Shown piece by piece: positions 47,501 to 52,999 of a stretch of DNA of 64,000 nucleotides. Both the position numbers and the translations under genes were made by a program. Each line of letters begins with the position of its first letter. The first letter of the stretch is position 1. Origin of the DNA: Arbacia lixula (taxonomy: Eukaryota; Echinodermata; Echinoidea; Arbacioida; Arbaciidae); the NCBI GenBank assembly GCA_963669155.1, contig OZ022576.1, positions 19,222,233 to 19,286,232 on the forward strand, in the 5' to 3' direction. The notes under the pieces are model-generated. The model did not search any database. It saw only the letters and a program-made list of their open reading frames with translations, and was not told the DNA's origin.

Positions 47501-50500
47501 AACTTACGTTTAATATTTATCACACATTGCACTTAGGGACTTGTGATTAAACTCAAAGTTGCATTTAATTTTAAGGAGTTGCATTTAATTTTGGGACTTA
47601 GGATTAATCGTAATTTTTGTGCAAAATGACCCAGTACTGAATGCTCTATGGATACATGGTATTCTTTGCTCATTGTGCAGATGATGCAAGCCAAGAACCG
47701 AACCCAGGAGGCGCTAGATCTGGCCAAGGCAGCTTACGAGGCAGCTCTGCTGGCTAAGCAGGAGGCTGAGGGGGGCCAGACCAACATCAAGGACCTCATC
47801 AACAACATCACGGACTTCCTTGGCCGCACCAAGGCCGAACCCGAGGACGTGCGTCTGCTTGTCAATGCCACGCTCAACACCGATATATCGCTCTCACCCG
47901 AGGAGATTGAAGGTCAGTCTCAACTTGCTTTTAGATTTGAGTTTGATGGTTCTTAAATGAAGGCTTTATTAGTCATTTGATTATTTTGCCAAAACGATGA
48001 CGAACGTAATGCGCACCAAGACTTTGCTGGAGCTTGAGGAGATTGCTGTTCCAAGCCAACTTTCAAGCCAAAAGAAACAATGGTCTTTGTGGACAGGTGC
48101 AAGTACATGCAAAATGCTCTGAAGGGATTCAAGAAAAGTGAACTTAACAAACGGGTCTTTATAGGTAATGTTTCTTGTGAGGGAAAGTTTAGACTGTAGA
48201 GCAAATTCTGTACCTTCCTGGTTCCTGTGGCAGGAAACTGCTAATGGGGAAATACACAGACAGGTTTTGAGTAGCGACTGCAAACTGCCTTCATATAAGC
48301 TCTCACATAATCACGAACATACTGTGGTGTTTTTTCCCTTCTGTGCAGATCTGACACAGCAGATTGAGGACATCATAGCCACACTGGAGAATATTGACGA
48401 GATCATCCTTGCAACGCGGGGCGACCTCCAGAGGGTCAACGACCTCAAGGACAGGGCCGATCGCGCTCGGTAAGTTGTACCCTGCTCCCGATCAAGCCCT
48501 TTACTTGCTACATATCACACTCCCTTGTGGCATGCTATTAGGATGATGCAATGAGAGAAACTCGTCCAAAACAAGCAGAATGCCAAGTAGACTGAGAGTA
48601 ATGACTGTAAAGGTATTATCCCCAAGTAGTCCATGAATCATGGAGCATGTAGGAGAATGGAACCTTCTTATGTGTGTCTAATATCACCGAGTCTCTGAAT
48701 AAAAAAAAAAACATTGACATGTGATTTTTTTTAGGGTGTACATGTGTGTACAGCTTATATCTTATTTGTCCTAGCATTCTCCATTCTGCCATTATGCACC
48801 TCGCAGTGACATCCAGATCTCTGTTTGCTTTCAGCTTTCTGCTTCCAGTCTCATACACTCTTACACTAGTAGGGAAGTGACATGACTGCAAAGAAAATCT
48901 TAATATTGCTGCATAGTGCATCATAGGACAACCTCTCCTCACATGTGGTATTGAGCATTGTGCAATCACCGTGTGTCTGTGAATCAATATATGGACTGGA
49001 CTTTTTTTCAGGGCGTATGCTGAGGAGGTGCTGAGATCTGCTGATGGAGTCTTGCGTGCTCTAGATCAAGCCGAGTCTGCGCAGAACATTGCTGATGAAG
49101 CCATCAATAATGCCACCGATGACATCGCTGATGCAAACGATGCCCTAGTCCAGGTGTGAAAACATGATATTGATGCGATGCTTGTGATTCGTTCTGTCAG
49201 GATTCACATGATTCCAGAAAAAAATGGTTGAATGCAGCACATTCTTTCCTCCCTTGATTGATTGTAAATGTCTTCTTTCAGTCATTAAAGACATATTCTT
49301 CATGAACATAAACTTATCTGCATATTTGCTCTTTTACTATATACAATTTTATATACAAGTGGAATGTGATATTATAGAGTCTGTTTGGAGGAATACTTCA
49401 AAGTAAGATTTTTCCAAGGTTCATGGTAGTTTTCAAACTAAAACGATTTCCGTTTGAAAAATACCAGAAGATATTTTTTTCTTTGGTAGATCCATGGTCA
49501 TTTCCACACTATAACATGCTATTTACTTGTTTTGAAACACCAAAAGATAAGATTTGTCACAGGTCCATGGTTGTTTTCAAACTGTAGAATTGTCATTTTC
49601 AAAATACCCAAAGAGAAGATTTGTCTTGCACCCTCCTGCTAGATTGAGTCTGAGGTAGGCAGTGCCAAGGACAAGTCTGAGGGTCTCCTGGAGAAGGTGG
49701 CCGCCATGAAGGAGCAGCTGGCGGGCGTACAGGTCAAGGTCACTGACAACAAGGTCAAGGTCGGCGAGGCCGTGGAGCTGGCCGAGATGGCCGAGGAACA
49801 GGCCATGGGAGCAGCACAGGTAAGCCCTGTCTTCTCTCACTTGATCCAGGGTTCACGCCCTAGCTTCCTTATGTCTTGCTCATATTTCATCGGTTCTTAC
49901 CTCCACTATCAAAATGATTTCAAGTTGTTCGTCCTTCCGCTGCAAATTTGTTTATGCAAATTCTTGAGAATTGCTTAACAGACTTAGTTACTGCAATCAT
50001 AGTATGTTTATTTGTGAAACCAATGAACATAATACTGTCAGATTTCACAAGTTCTTTTCATGTGGTATATTTCTAATCCTCACCAAGTATAATTTTACTG
50101 CAAAGCGATACACAACCTTTCATCCCTTTCTGCCTCCCCCTTAGGTGGTGGACTGCAACCAGATGATTCCCTGGCAATGTAGAAATAATGTCAGGATCAG
50201 AAACTTGTTTTGCATGTTTTTTTTTTAAACATCTTTGATATAAAAGAGTTAAATCTCTGTAAGATGGTCCTTTGTATTGCCCTCCTTGCCTGTCGCCCTC
50301 TACAGGTGGTGGAGACTACGGAGGTAGACTTCAACCAGACAGCGGATGACGTGATGGCCAAGGTGGCTGAGGTGGAGGAAGCCCATGAACGGGCAGAGAC
50401 CCTCTTCAACAATGTCGTCGCCTTCGAGGAAGACATCCGCAACGACTACAACGAGCTCTTAGGTAAGCTGAACTGACCCTACCCTGTACCAAGCCGGCAT

Positions 50501-51901
50501 TTTATATCCAATTCAGAACTTTTGCTGAGTATGTTTAGACTGGGGGTCAATTTGCCCCCCTCTCTCCTCATCCCAAATACCTTCTATAAGCAAGAAATGT
50601 GACAGATCACAGCTTATGTTTTTTGTTAAGAAAGTTGCTGTTTTTATGTCCATTAACATCGTTTACAAATGTATGCATAATTTCAGTTTAGTCATAATCC
50701 TCCCCCCTCATAAAAAACAAAAATGAAAATCAACTATATAGCAAGGAATGAAGAGAAACTTTTCAGTTAATGTTTTAAAATGGTTTTATCAATTTCTTAT
50801 GTTATTGACATGTCTATAAGTAGCATTTTTCATTGATTTCTGACAAATGCAAACATGTGGCTGCTAAGAAGCCTAAATGTATTGAAGACAAACACAGTCT
50901 TTGAGAGCAAGGTATAAAAAAACGCAAAGCTCCCTTTTATTTTCATATACAAAGTAGTGTCTTATGACCTAGGGGTGGTATTACAGAAGTTATCCTAAGT
51001 TTTCTCCTAAGTTTTCTCCTAAGTCCCCGAGTTAGGAGGTGCCTAAGAGAGCAAGAAATTGGTTTTACAGAACATCCTCTTAGGACTCTCTTAATGTAAA
51101 CTAGGGAGGGTTTGACCCCACCCAGTGCGCATTTATTAGCCAATGGAGGGAAGTGTTTCATTTATGAACAGCCAATCATCACAGCATCTCAGCGGGCCCT
51201 CGTCCCCCTAGGATTGACCCTAACTTTGTGGTCGCGCAACTATGTGCGTGCACATCAATCATGTACGTGCGCTTGCGCAAATAAATGCTGCTCTTTTTTA
51301 TTGCGTGTGTTATGAATGGCTAAGACAGGGGGGAGGCTCTCCTAAGTTTTCTCCTAAATCCTCTCTTACGCGCATTCTGTAATACCAATCCTCCTAACTT
51401 TATGATTTGCATAAATTTGCATAAAGATAGGAGAAAACTTAGGAGAAATCTTAGGAGCGGAGTTAGGAGAAAAGTTAAGATCGTTCTGGAATACCACTTA
51501 GGAGAATCCTAGACTTTGGATAAGATTTCTCCTAAGTTATCGTTCTGTAATACCACCCCTGTATCTGATGTTTAAAGTTTTGCAAGCTGGGTAGCAAAAC
51601 ATGCACAATACAGGAAAGAAAGAAATATAGGGTTATCTTACATTATTCCTCATCTTCATATCTTCACATTTCCCTTTGAATTGCGTATACGTTCAGTTGA
51701 AATTATATTTCTGCATATTTATGTTTTTGTATCGCCTCTTGTTTCTTTTCCCCAGCCCTGCAAAATACCTTCAACGCCAACAACGCTACGCTGTACGATC
51801 TAACCGCAGAGATTGATGCCCTCAATATGAAGATGATGGGTATACTCACAGATATACAAGAGCAAGCTGCCTACTACAGGAACTGTAAAGAAAACCCTTA
51901 G
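20013..51901 (+). CDS. LAMB1: Laminin subunit beta (beta-1/2 type), 28 exons, lacking only the 5'-most exon(s)
   Basis: The product is a secreted basement-membrane glycoprotein that forms a coiled-coil trimer with alpha and gamma chains. Exons joined at GT/AG sites give 1,760 codons plus stop with phases that agree at every junction; human laminin beta-1 is about 1,786 residues with its signal peptide. Domains: LN 1-about 250, LE1-5 about 250-535, LF/domain IV about 535-750, LE6-13 752-about 1160, coiled coil about 1165-1375, beta-knob with clustered cysteines ([17 protein letters not shown], 1378-1410), coiled coil to 1755, and C-terminal YYRNCKENP whose cysteine is expected to bond to gamma. 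The first exon begins in mid-codon (phase 1), so the signal-peptide exon is missing. Vertebrate beta-1 and beta-2 are later duplicates, so the symbol means this class. Individual exons are listed separately. Confidence 0.95.
21480..21840. repeat. 72-bp degenerate tandem repeat overlapping a splice acceptor
   Basis: Units begin AGGT-like at about 21480, 21547, 21619 (shortened), 21667, 21739 and 21811. The last three are spaced exactly 72 bp. The final unit contains the real acceptor CCCCCAG and the first 30 coding bases of exon B. Earlier units repeat both parts with drift, for example CACCCCAG then GTAATCTTCAATGAGC. Confidence 0.85.
21811..22074 (+). CDS. LAMB1: Laminin beta exon B: end of LN and start of LE1
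   Basis: Residues 191-278, phase 0 at both ends; donor GTGAGT. It includes [20 protein letters not shown] and [20 protein letters not shown], the LN-to-LE boundary of beta chains. NFT is a possible glycosylation site. Confidence 0.95.
22105..22323. mobile_element. Short inverted-repeat element, TAGCCTGGCTTCAGGCTGTT ends
   Basis: The left end AGTAGCCTGGCTTCAGGCTG and the right end (CAACAGCCTTGAAGCAAGACT, imperfect inverse) enclose about 220 bp. A second, longer copy lies at 24364-24984 and carries another element inside it. Confidence 0.65.
22330..23589. other. Large laminin intron, unassigned sequence
   Basis: Part of the 9-kb intron between exons B and C. No exon, RNA gene or clear repeat was identified here. 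Confidence 0.5.
23590..24301 (-). pseudogene. 5'-truncated Penelope-like element, GIY-YIG C-terminal part and tail
   Basis: The 11-mer CAATTAGTCTT at 23590-23600 and 24291-24301 brackets 690 bp, as a target duplication would. The minus-strand frame (about 23715-24290) opens with [20 protein letters not shown]. This is the end of the GIY-YIG endonuclease of Penelope-like elements, including the glutamate of KEA and the conserved LNR. The rest of the endonuclease and the reverse transcriptase are missing. A low-complexity Arg/Thr/Ala-rich tail follows, made of two 44-codon repeats, and then the stop. Confidence 0.75.
23755..24018. repeat. 132-bp tandem repeat, two copies, inside the Penelope-like tail
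   Basis: GTTCTTGTCCGGAGT at 23755 and GTTCTTGTTCGGAGT at 23887 start units of 132 bp that differ at only a few bases by eye. The unit is a multiple of three, so the minus-strand frame stays open through both copies. Confidence 0.9.
24364..24984. mobile_element. Second copy of the TAGCCTGG inverted-repeat element, interrupted
   Basis: The left part (GGCTACCAGC... CACGCTGTTGGGGCATTTTT, ATATTCAATAAACAGGTCTG) resembles the element at 22105. The right end is AAATGTCCAACAGCCTGTG AGCCAGGCTACT. Between them sits the 380-bp element at 24571-24950, so this copy is older than that insertion. Confidence 0.6.
24568..24953. mobile_element. TTA-flanked MITE packed with ACGCGT/AAACGCGTTT words
   Basis: The ends are GGGCGTGTTTATCAACT (24571) and its inverse AGTTGATAAACACGGCC (ending 24950), flanked by TTA at 24568-24570 and 24951-24953. 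A three-base TTA duplication fits PIF/Harbinger-type movement. The interior repeats AAACGCGTTT-like words many times on both strands. Confidence 0.8.
24985..26044. other. Intronic stretch, nothing recognised
   Basis: A TTAAAGGGATC end-like sequence occurs at 25183, but no inverted partner was found. No exon is supported. Confidence 0.45.
26045..26130. repeat. TATG tetranucleotide microsatellite
   Basis: About twenty GTAT/TATG units with a single change near 26103, followed by a CT run. Long frames across it are artefacts of the repeat. Confidence 0.95.
26471..27034. mobile_element. TTAA-flanked MITE with long inverted arms
   Basis: The ends are AGGGTTACTAAATTAG (26475) and the inverse CTAATTTAGTAACCCT (ending 27030). 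TTAA flanks the left side (26471-26474) and TTAG the right (27031-27034). The arms pair for well over 100 bp and each holds one TGACGTCA (26605-26612 and 26893-26900). The middle is single-copy-like. No protein is encoded. Confidence 0.85.
27939..28102. mobile_element. Short MITE with CAGNGGTGGAT-type ends
   Basis: The left end CAGGGGTGGATTCGGG and the right end ATCCACCACTG (inverse CAGTGGTGGAT) enclose about 164 bp with further matching arms. A related end may occur at 931. Confidence 0.55.
28110..30270. other. Intronic stretch, mostly unassigned
   Basis: No laminin-like exon lies here. A purine-rich low-complexity run is at 29886-29990. The frames across it on both strands have no family motif. 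Confidence 0.5.
30272..30822. mobile_element. TTAA-flanked MITE with perfect TTAA duplication
   Basis: TTAA at 30272-30275 and 30819-30822 flank AGGTGATATTCATAG and its inverse CTATGAATATCACCT, 543 bp in all. TGACGTAA (30463) and TGACGTAC (30623) lie inside. It has no coding frame. This is the cleanest of the four TTAA elements in the window. Confidence 0.87.
31124..31247 (+). CDS. LAMB1: Laminin beta exon C: LE1
   Basis: Residues 279-319. Acceptor TCTGCAG, donor GTGAGT, ends in phase 1. Contains [19 protein letters not shown] and the [10 protein letters not shown] stretch typical of beta LE1. Confidence 0.95.
31260..32660. other. Laminin intron, unassigned
   Basis: No repeat family or exon recognised. 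It ends at acceptor TCTGCACAG. Confidence 0.6.
32661..32849 (+). CDS. LAMB1: Laminin beta exon D: LE2
   Basis: Residues 320-382. Donor GTAAGT at 32850; phase 1 at both junctions. Contains [13 protein letters not shown] and [12 protein letters not shown] followed by RDIRDPNIC, which is diagnostic of beta chains. Confidence 0.95.
34000..34173 (+). CDS. LAMB1: Laminin beta exon E: LE3
   Basis: Residues 383-440. Acceptor CATTTAG, donor GTAACG, phase 1 at both ends. Eight cysteines in LE order: [14 protein letters not shown] to [16 protein letters not shown]. Confidence 0.95.
34893..35002 (+). CDS. LAMB1: Laminin beta exon F: first part of LE4
   Basis: Residues 441-477. Acceptor CTTCTAG, donor GTAAGT, ends in phase 0. 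[14 protein letters not shown] and [19 protein letters not shown]. Confidence 0.94.
35517..35741 (+). CDS. LAMB1: Laminin beta exon G: LE4 end, LE5 and start of LF
   Basis: Residues 478-552, phase 0 to phase 0, donor GTAAGG. Shows [20 protein letters not shown], the shortened LE5 that leads into the LF (domain IV) region of beta chains. Confidence 0.95.
36157..36553. repeat. CT/CCCT polypyrimidine tract, about 400 bp, next to an acceptor
   Basis: An almost pure C/T strand, ending about 20 bases before the acceptor of exon H. Includes many CCCTCTCT units. Long plus-strand frames over it are artefacts. Confidence 0.95.
36575..36730 (+). CDS. LAMB1: Laminin beta exon H: LF domain
   Basis: Residues 553-604, phase 0 at both ends; acceptor CTCACAG, donor [23 protein letters not shown] and YDIILRYEP match the beta LF domain. 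Confidence 0.94.
36950..37022. repeat. AAT run plus short dispersed palindrome
   Basis: AATAATAAT followed by TAGCGCATTATACC...GGTCTCAAAGCGCTT, an imperfect hairpin of a kind dispersed in many marine invertebrate genomes. That last point is recollection, not checked here. Confidence 0.45.
37173..37290. repeat. Two-copy intron-end duplication upstream of exon I
   Basis: GATGAATCATAA (37173) followed by TCTCCCATCCTTGTTT (37201) recurs as GATAAATCATAA (37231) followed by TCTCCCATCCCTTGTTT (37267). The second copy runs into the real acceptor at 37290. The first has CCCGTAG where the exon would begin. Confidence 0.7.
37291..37418 (+). CDS. LAMB1: Laminin beta exon I: LF domain
   Basis: Residues 605-646. 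Acceptor TGTGCCAG, donor GTAAAC; ends in phase 2. [20 protein letters not shown] and CGNTIPQDD. Confidence 0.93.
37440..39340. other. Laminin intron, unassigned
   Basis: Several short frames of 60-115 codons without recognisable motifs. No exon of the laminin gene is missing here, because the flanking phases join directly. Confidence 0.6.
39341..39461 (+). CDS. LAMB1: Laminin beta exon J: LF domain
   Basis: Residues 647-687. Acceptor GCCATAG, donor GTAAGT; phase 2 in, phase 0 out. [20 protein letters not shown]. Confidence 0.93.
39787..39979 (+). CDS. LAMB1: Laminin beta exon K: end of LF
   Basis: Residues 688-751. Acceptor CCCACAG, donor GTAAGC, ends in phase 1. [15 protein letters not shown] and [11 protein letters not shown], then [20 protein letters not shown], the usual lead into LE6. 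Confidence 0.94.
40030..40245. repeat. Degenerate ATTGATT/ATTCATT array
   Basis: Tetranucleotide-like drift of GATT and CATT words over about 200 bp of the intron. Confidence 0.6.
40438..40581 (+). CDS. LAMB1: Laminin beta exon L: LE6
   Basis: Residues 752-799, phase 1 at both ends; donor [26 protein letters not shown] to [17 protein letters not shown]. Confidence 0.96.
40584..40745. repeat. CT-rich microsatellite after a donor site
   Basis: CTCTCT and CCCTCT units directly follow the exon L donor. The minus-strand Arg/Glu-rich frame is a repeat artefact. Confidence 0.93.
40914..41145 (+). CDS. LAMB1: Laminin beta exon M: LE7 and part of LE8
   Basis: Residues 800-876. Acceptor CACCCAG, donor GTAGGC, ends in phase 2. 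[20 protein letters not shown] and [15 protein letters not shown]. Confidence 0.95.
41155..41470. repeat. Three-copy degenerate tandem repeat, about 115 bp, in the intron
   Basis: GGTGATGAGAGAGATGTAAT (41158), GGGTGATGAGAGAATAATAA (about 41266) and GGGATGATGACAGAGTTGTAA (about 41391) each start a unit that continues through an AAGAAA-(C)ATAG-CATG-TTG stretch. Copies differ by many substitutions and small gaps. Confidence 0.7.
41598..41761 (+). CDS. LAMB1: Laminin beta exon N: LE8 end and part of LE9
   Basis: Residues 877-931. Acceptor CCACCAG, donor GTGAGA, phase 2 in and phase 1 out. [20 protein letters not shown] and FADTCQLD. Confidence 0.95.
42319..42543 (+). CDS. LAMB1: Laminin beta exon O: LE9 end and LE10
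   Basis: Residues 932-1006, phase 1 at both ends; acceptor ACCACCAG, donor [25 protein letters not shown] and [11 protein letters not shown]. Confidence 0.95.
42720..42955. repeat. Diverged relative of the interior of the 26471-27034 element
   Basis: CGTTCAAACGATACCTTATT...GTAACCCCA...ATAGATTCAGGACGCAT parallels CGTTCAAACAATACGTTACT...GGAACCCCA...ATAGATTCAAAGTGCAT at 26670-26757, and the match continues to a TTTACGAAA/ATTACGAAA word. The ends were not found. Confidence 0.55.
42984..43204 (+). CDS. LAMB1: Laminin beta exon P: LE11 and part of LE12
   Basis: Residues 1007-1080. Acceptor CTGCCAG, donor GTGAGT, phase 1 in and phase 0 out. [20 protein letters not shown] then [18 protein letters not shown]. 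Confidence 0.95.
43711..43807 (+). CDS. LAMB1: Laminin beta exon Q: LE12
   Basis: Residues 1081-1112. Acceptor TGATTAG, donor [22 protein letters not shown] and [10 protein letters not shown]. Confidence 0.94.
44245..44436 (+). CDS. LAMB1: Laminin beta exon R: LE13 and start of coiled coil
   Basis: Residues 1113-1176, phase 1 at both ends; acceptor GAGCAG, donor [26 protein letters not shown], then [15 protein letters not shown], which opens the trimerising region. Confidence 0.95.
44627..44807 (+). CDS. LAMB1: Laminin beta exon S: coiled coil (domain II)
   Basis: Residues 1177-1236, ends in phase 2; acceptor TTGATCAG, donor GTATGG. Heptad-like [15 protein letters not shown]. Confidence 0.92.
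44912..44950. repeat. Echo of the exon T acceptor region
   Basis: GCCTAATG, TGTCATATTCATTTCATTTG and ATGTCAG at 44912-44946 parallel GCCTACTTCATG, TTACATATTCATGTCATTTG and ATATCATCAG, which end at the real acceptor 45222. The copy has AG at 44945-44946. Confidence 0.75.
45223..45407 (+). CDS. LAMB1: Laminin beta exon T: coiled coil
   Basis: Residues 1237-1298. Acceptor TATCATCAG (an AGAG leaves a two-base alternative), donor [23 protein letters not shown]. Confidence 0.92.
45962..46197 (+). CDS. LAMB1: Laminin beta exon U: coiled coil before the beta-knob
   Basis: Residues 1299-1377. Acceptor GCTCCCAG, donor GTGGGT, ends in phase 0. [20 protein letters not shown] and [21 protein letters not shown] is a possible glycosylation site. 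Confidence 0.93.
46200..46433. repeat. Polypurine GGGGA/GGA tract beginning at a donor site
   Basis: About 235 bp of almost pure G/A strand start only a few bases after the exon U donor, including a run of about eleven G at 46233-46244. Frames across it (Gly/Glu-rich or Pro/Ser-rich) are artefacts. Confidence 0.93.
46702..46775 (+). pseudogene. Decayed duplicate of the start of laminin exon V
   Basis: GACCCTTGCCTGTCTTCATAG then ATCTGTGGATCCCGTGAAGA parallels GACCC...CTGCCTCTGTAG and ATCTGTGGATCCCCTGGAGA at the real exon, 156 bp downstream. The copy keeps the acceptor but reads [18 protein letters not shown] then stop, so it has lost the knob cysteines. Inclusion would truncate the chain. Confidence 0.85.
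46879..47055 (+). CDS. LAMB1: Laminin beta exon V: beta-knob and second coiled coil
   Basis: Residues 1378-1436, phase 0 at both ends; acceptor CTCTGTAG, donor [23 protein letters not shown] and CGGLGCDGS form the cysteine-rich knob that only beta chains have. Confidence 0.95.
47371..47422. repeat. Echo of the exon W acceptor region
   Basis: AATGCTGTATGGATATGTGG, TATTCTTTTCTCATTGTGCAG and ATAATG match AATGCTCTATGGATACATGG, TATTCTTTGCTCATTGTGCAG and ATGATG at the real acceptor (47680), 268 bp downstream, with few differences. It has a full acceptor with AG at 47411-47412, followed by an in-frame TAG. Confidence 0.88.
47681..47912 (+). CDS. LAMB1: Laminin beta exon W: coiled coil (domain I)
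   Basis: Residues 1437-1513. Donor GTCAGT, ends in phase 1. [20 protein letters not shown] and [16 protein letters not shown] and NAT are possible glycosylation sites. Confidence 0.93.
48349..48469 (+). CDS. LAMB1: Laminin beta exon X: coiled coil
   Basis: Residues 1514-1553. Acceptor CTGTGCAG, donor GTAAGT, phase 1 in and phase 2 out. [20 protein letters not shown]. Confidence 0.93.
49012..49153 (+). CDS. LAMB1: Laminin beta exon Y: coiled coil
   Basis: Residues 1554-1601. Acceptor TTTTTTTCAG, donor GTGTGA, ends in phase 0. [20 protein letters not shown]. Confidence 0.92.
49400..49642. repeat. 67-77 bp tandem repeat ending at the exon Z acceptor
   Basis: Units start near 49401, 49467, 49543 and 49610. 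Three complete units share AAGAT-TTT, CCATGGT-TTTTC(A)-ACT and TTTGAAA(A/C)A-TACC elements. The last is cut off at the real acceptor CCTGCTAG (49642). Confidence 0.75.
49643..49819 (+). CDS. LAMB1: Laminin beta exon Z: coiled coil
   Basis: Residues 1602-1660, phase 0 at both ends; donor [25 protein letters not shown] and [16 protein letters not shown]. Confidence 0.93.
50120..50182. repeat. Echo of the exon AA acceptor and first codons
   Basis: CTGCCTCCCCCTTAG then GTGGTGGACTGCAACCAGA resembles the real CTGTCGCCCTCTACAG, GTGGTGGA and CTTCAACCAGA, with about 15 exonic bases missing. AG at 50143-50144, 161 bp upstream of the real one. Confidence 0.6.
50306..50462 (+). CDS. LAMB1: Laminin beta exon AA: coiled coil
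   Basis: Residues 1661-1712. Acceptor CTCTACAG, donor GTAAGC, ends in phase 1. [20 protein letters not shown]. Confidence 0.93.
50971..51560. mobile_element. Palindromic MITE with AGGGGTGGTATTACAGAA ends
   Basis: The terminal 18 bases at 50971 are inverted at 51543-51560. Both arms are built of repeated TTCTCCTAAG / CTTAGGAGAA words. The interior is not repeated. It has no coding capacity, and the target duplication was not resolved. It lies in the last laminin intron. Confidence 0.8.
51756..51901 (+). CDS. LAMB1: Laminin beta exon AB: last exon and stop
   Basis: Residues 1713-1760 and TAG at 51899-51901. Acceptor TTCCCCAG. Ends [11 protein letters not shown]; the near-terminal cysteine is the conserved one that links beta to gamma. 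Confidence 0.95.
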
Positions 51902-52997
51902 CCCTCTTTGTTTTTTAATCACTCCCCAAGCAGAATGCAATTTTTCAGAATTAGCAAATTCACGATAGCACTGAAACATTAAACACTGCCCCATTATGTC
52001 GTTCCCATGCAATAGTTGCAGGTGCAGAGCTTCGGTTCAAATACAACTTTGAATTATGAGAGTAAGATCTGTTACAAATATTCTTTCCACCTTTTTAAAA
52101 AGAACTTGTGAGTGGTCCATTTCATAATGATGAGATTGTGGAATAATACAAGTTAAATATTGTAAACTTATCTCGTAAAATAAGGCTCAGAAAGGCTTTT
52201 TGATAGTAAATCATTACAAACAGGATAGCATAAAAACACCTCAAACTATCCTCAATATAGTGAACAATGAATGGCCAGCACAAAAGCACATTTTTAAATA
52301 GTATTTGCATATATGAATCTTATGTATTCTCCACTGCCTTATACAAGGCTTGTTAGTTGTTTGGGTGTATATTACAGAAGTAGAGAAGAAAGGTATTTAT
52401 CATGCATTTAAAACAGGATATTTTTACTGATAATTGTACAGATCTATCTTCAGGCTTTTAGTAACAAGGAGAAGAGTATGATATAGTGTGCTATGCATAT
52501 GACTACCTGTTGTTGCATTACATGGCACTGACATTAATTTTTATCATTAATAAAGAGGCTTATATGCCATCATGATACCTTTGATGAAATCTGACTGTTT
52601 CATCAAATCCTTATTGTGATACTAAAGTTGGAGAAAGAAACATATTTTATACACGCACATGAGGGTGATGATTCTTTAGTTTGGATATCATGTTTTGAAT
52701 TGTGATGACATTGAGCTAAATGTCGCCTCAATGTTGCGTGTTTCACAATGGTGCTGAGTAACTTATTTAATGTACTATATGGACATGGTTTGTTGGTAAT
52801 GATGTTGTTTAGTCCCTTCAAGTATACTGCAAAAGCAACTCATTTTGATATCGTTTCTGTTCTTGATGCTCCTTTATTTGAAGCAATCATTCACTTTCTG
52901 AGAGTAGATACACCTGAAAGTTAAACTCTCTCCGTACCTTTTGTAATTTTCTTGTCAGTATCGAAACAAACAATAAAACGCCTCTTTCTCCATATCT
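51902..52997 (+). other. LAMB1: Laminin beta 3' untranslated region
   Basis: AT-rich and without open frames of note. An early AATAAA lies at 52549-52554. A later one at 52972-52977 is followed by a GT-rich TCTGTGTGTTTT stretch, the expected layout for cleavage near 52,990-53,000. That gives a 3' UTR of about 1.1 kb, or about 0.67 kb if the first signal is used. Confidence 0.7.
52972..52977 (+). terminator. Polyadenylation signal AATAAA
   Basis: Canonical hexamer with a GT-rich downstream element about 20 bases later. It is the best placed signal after the laminin stop codon. Confidence 0.7.
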
Positions 52998-52999
52998 GT

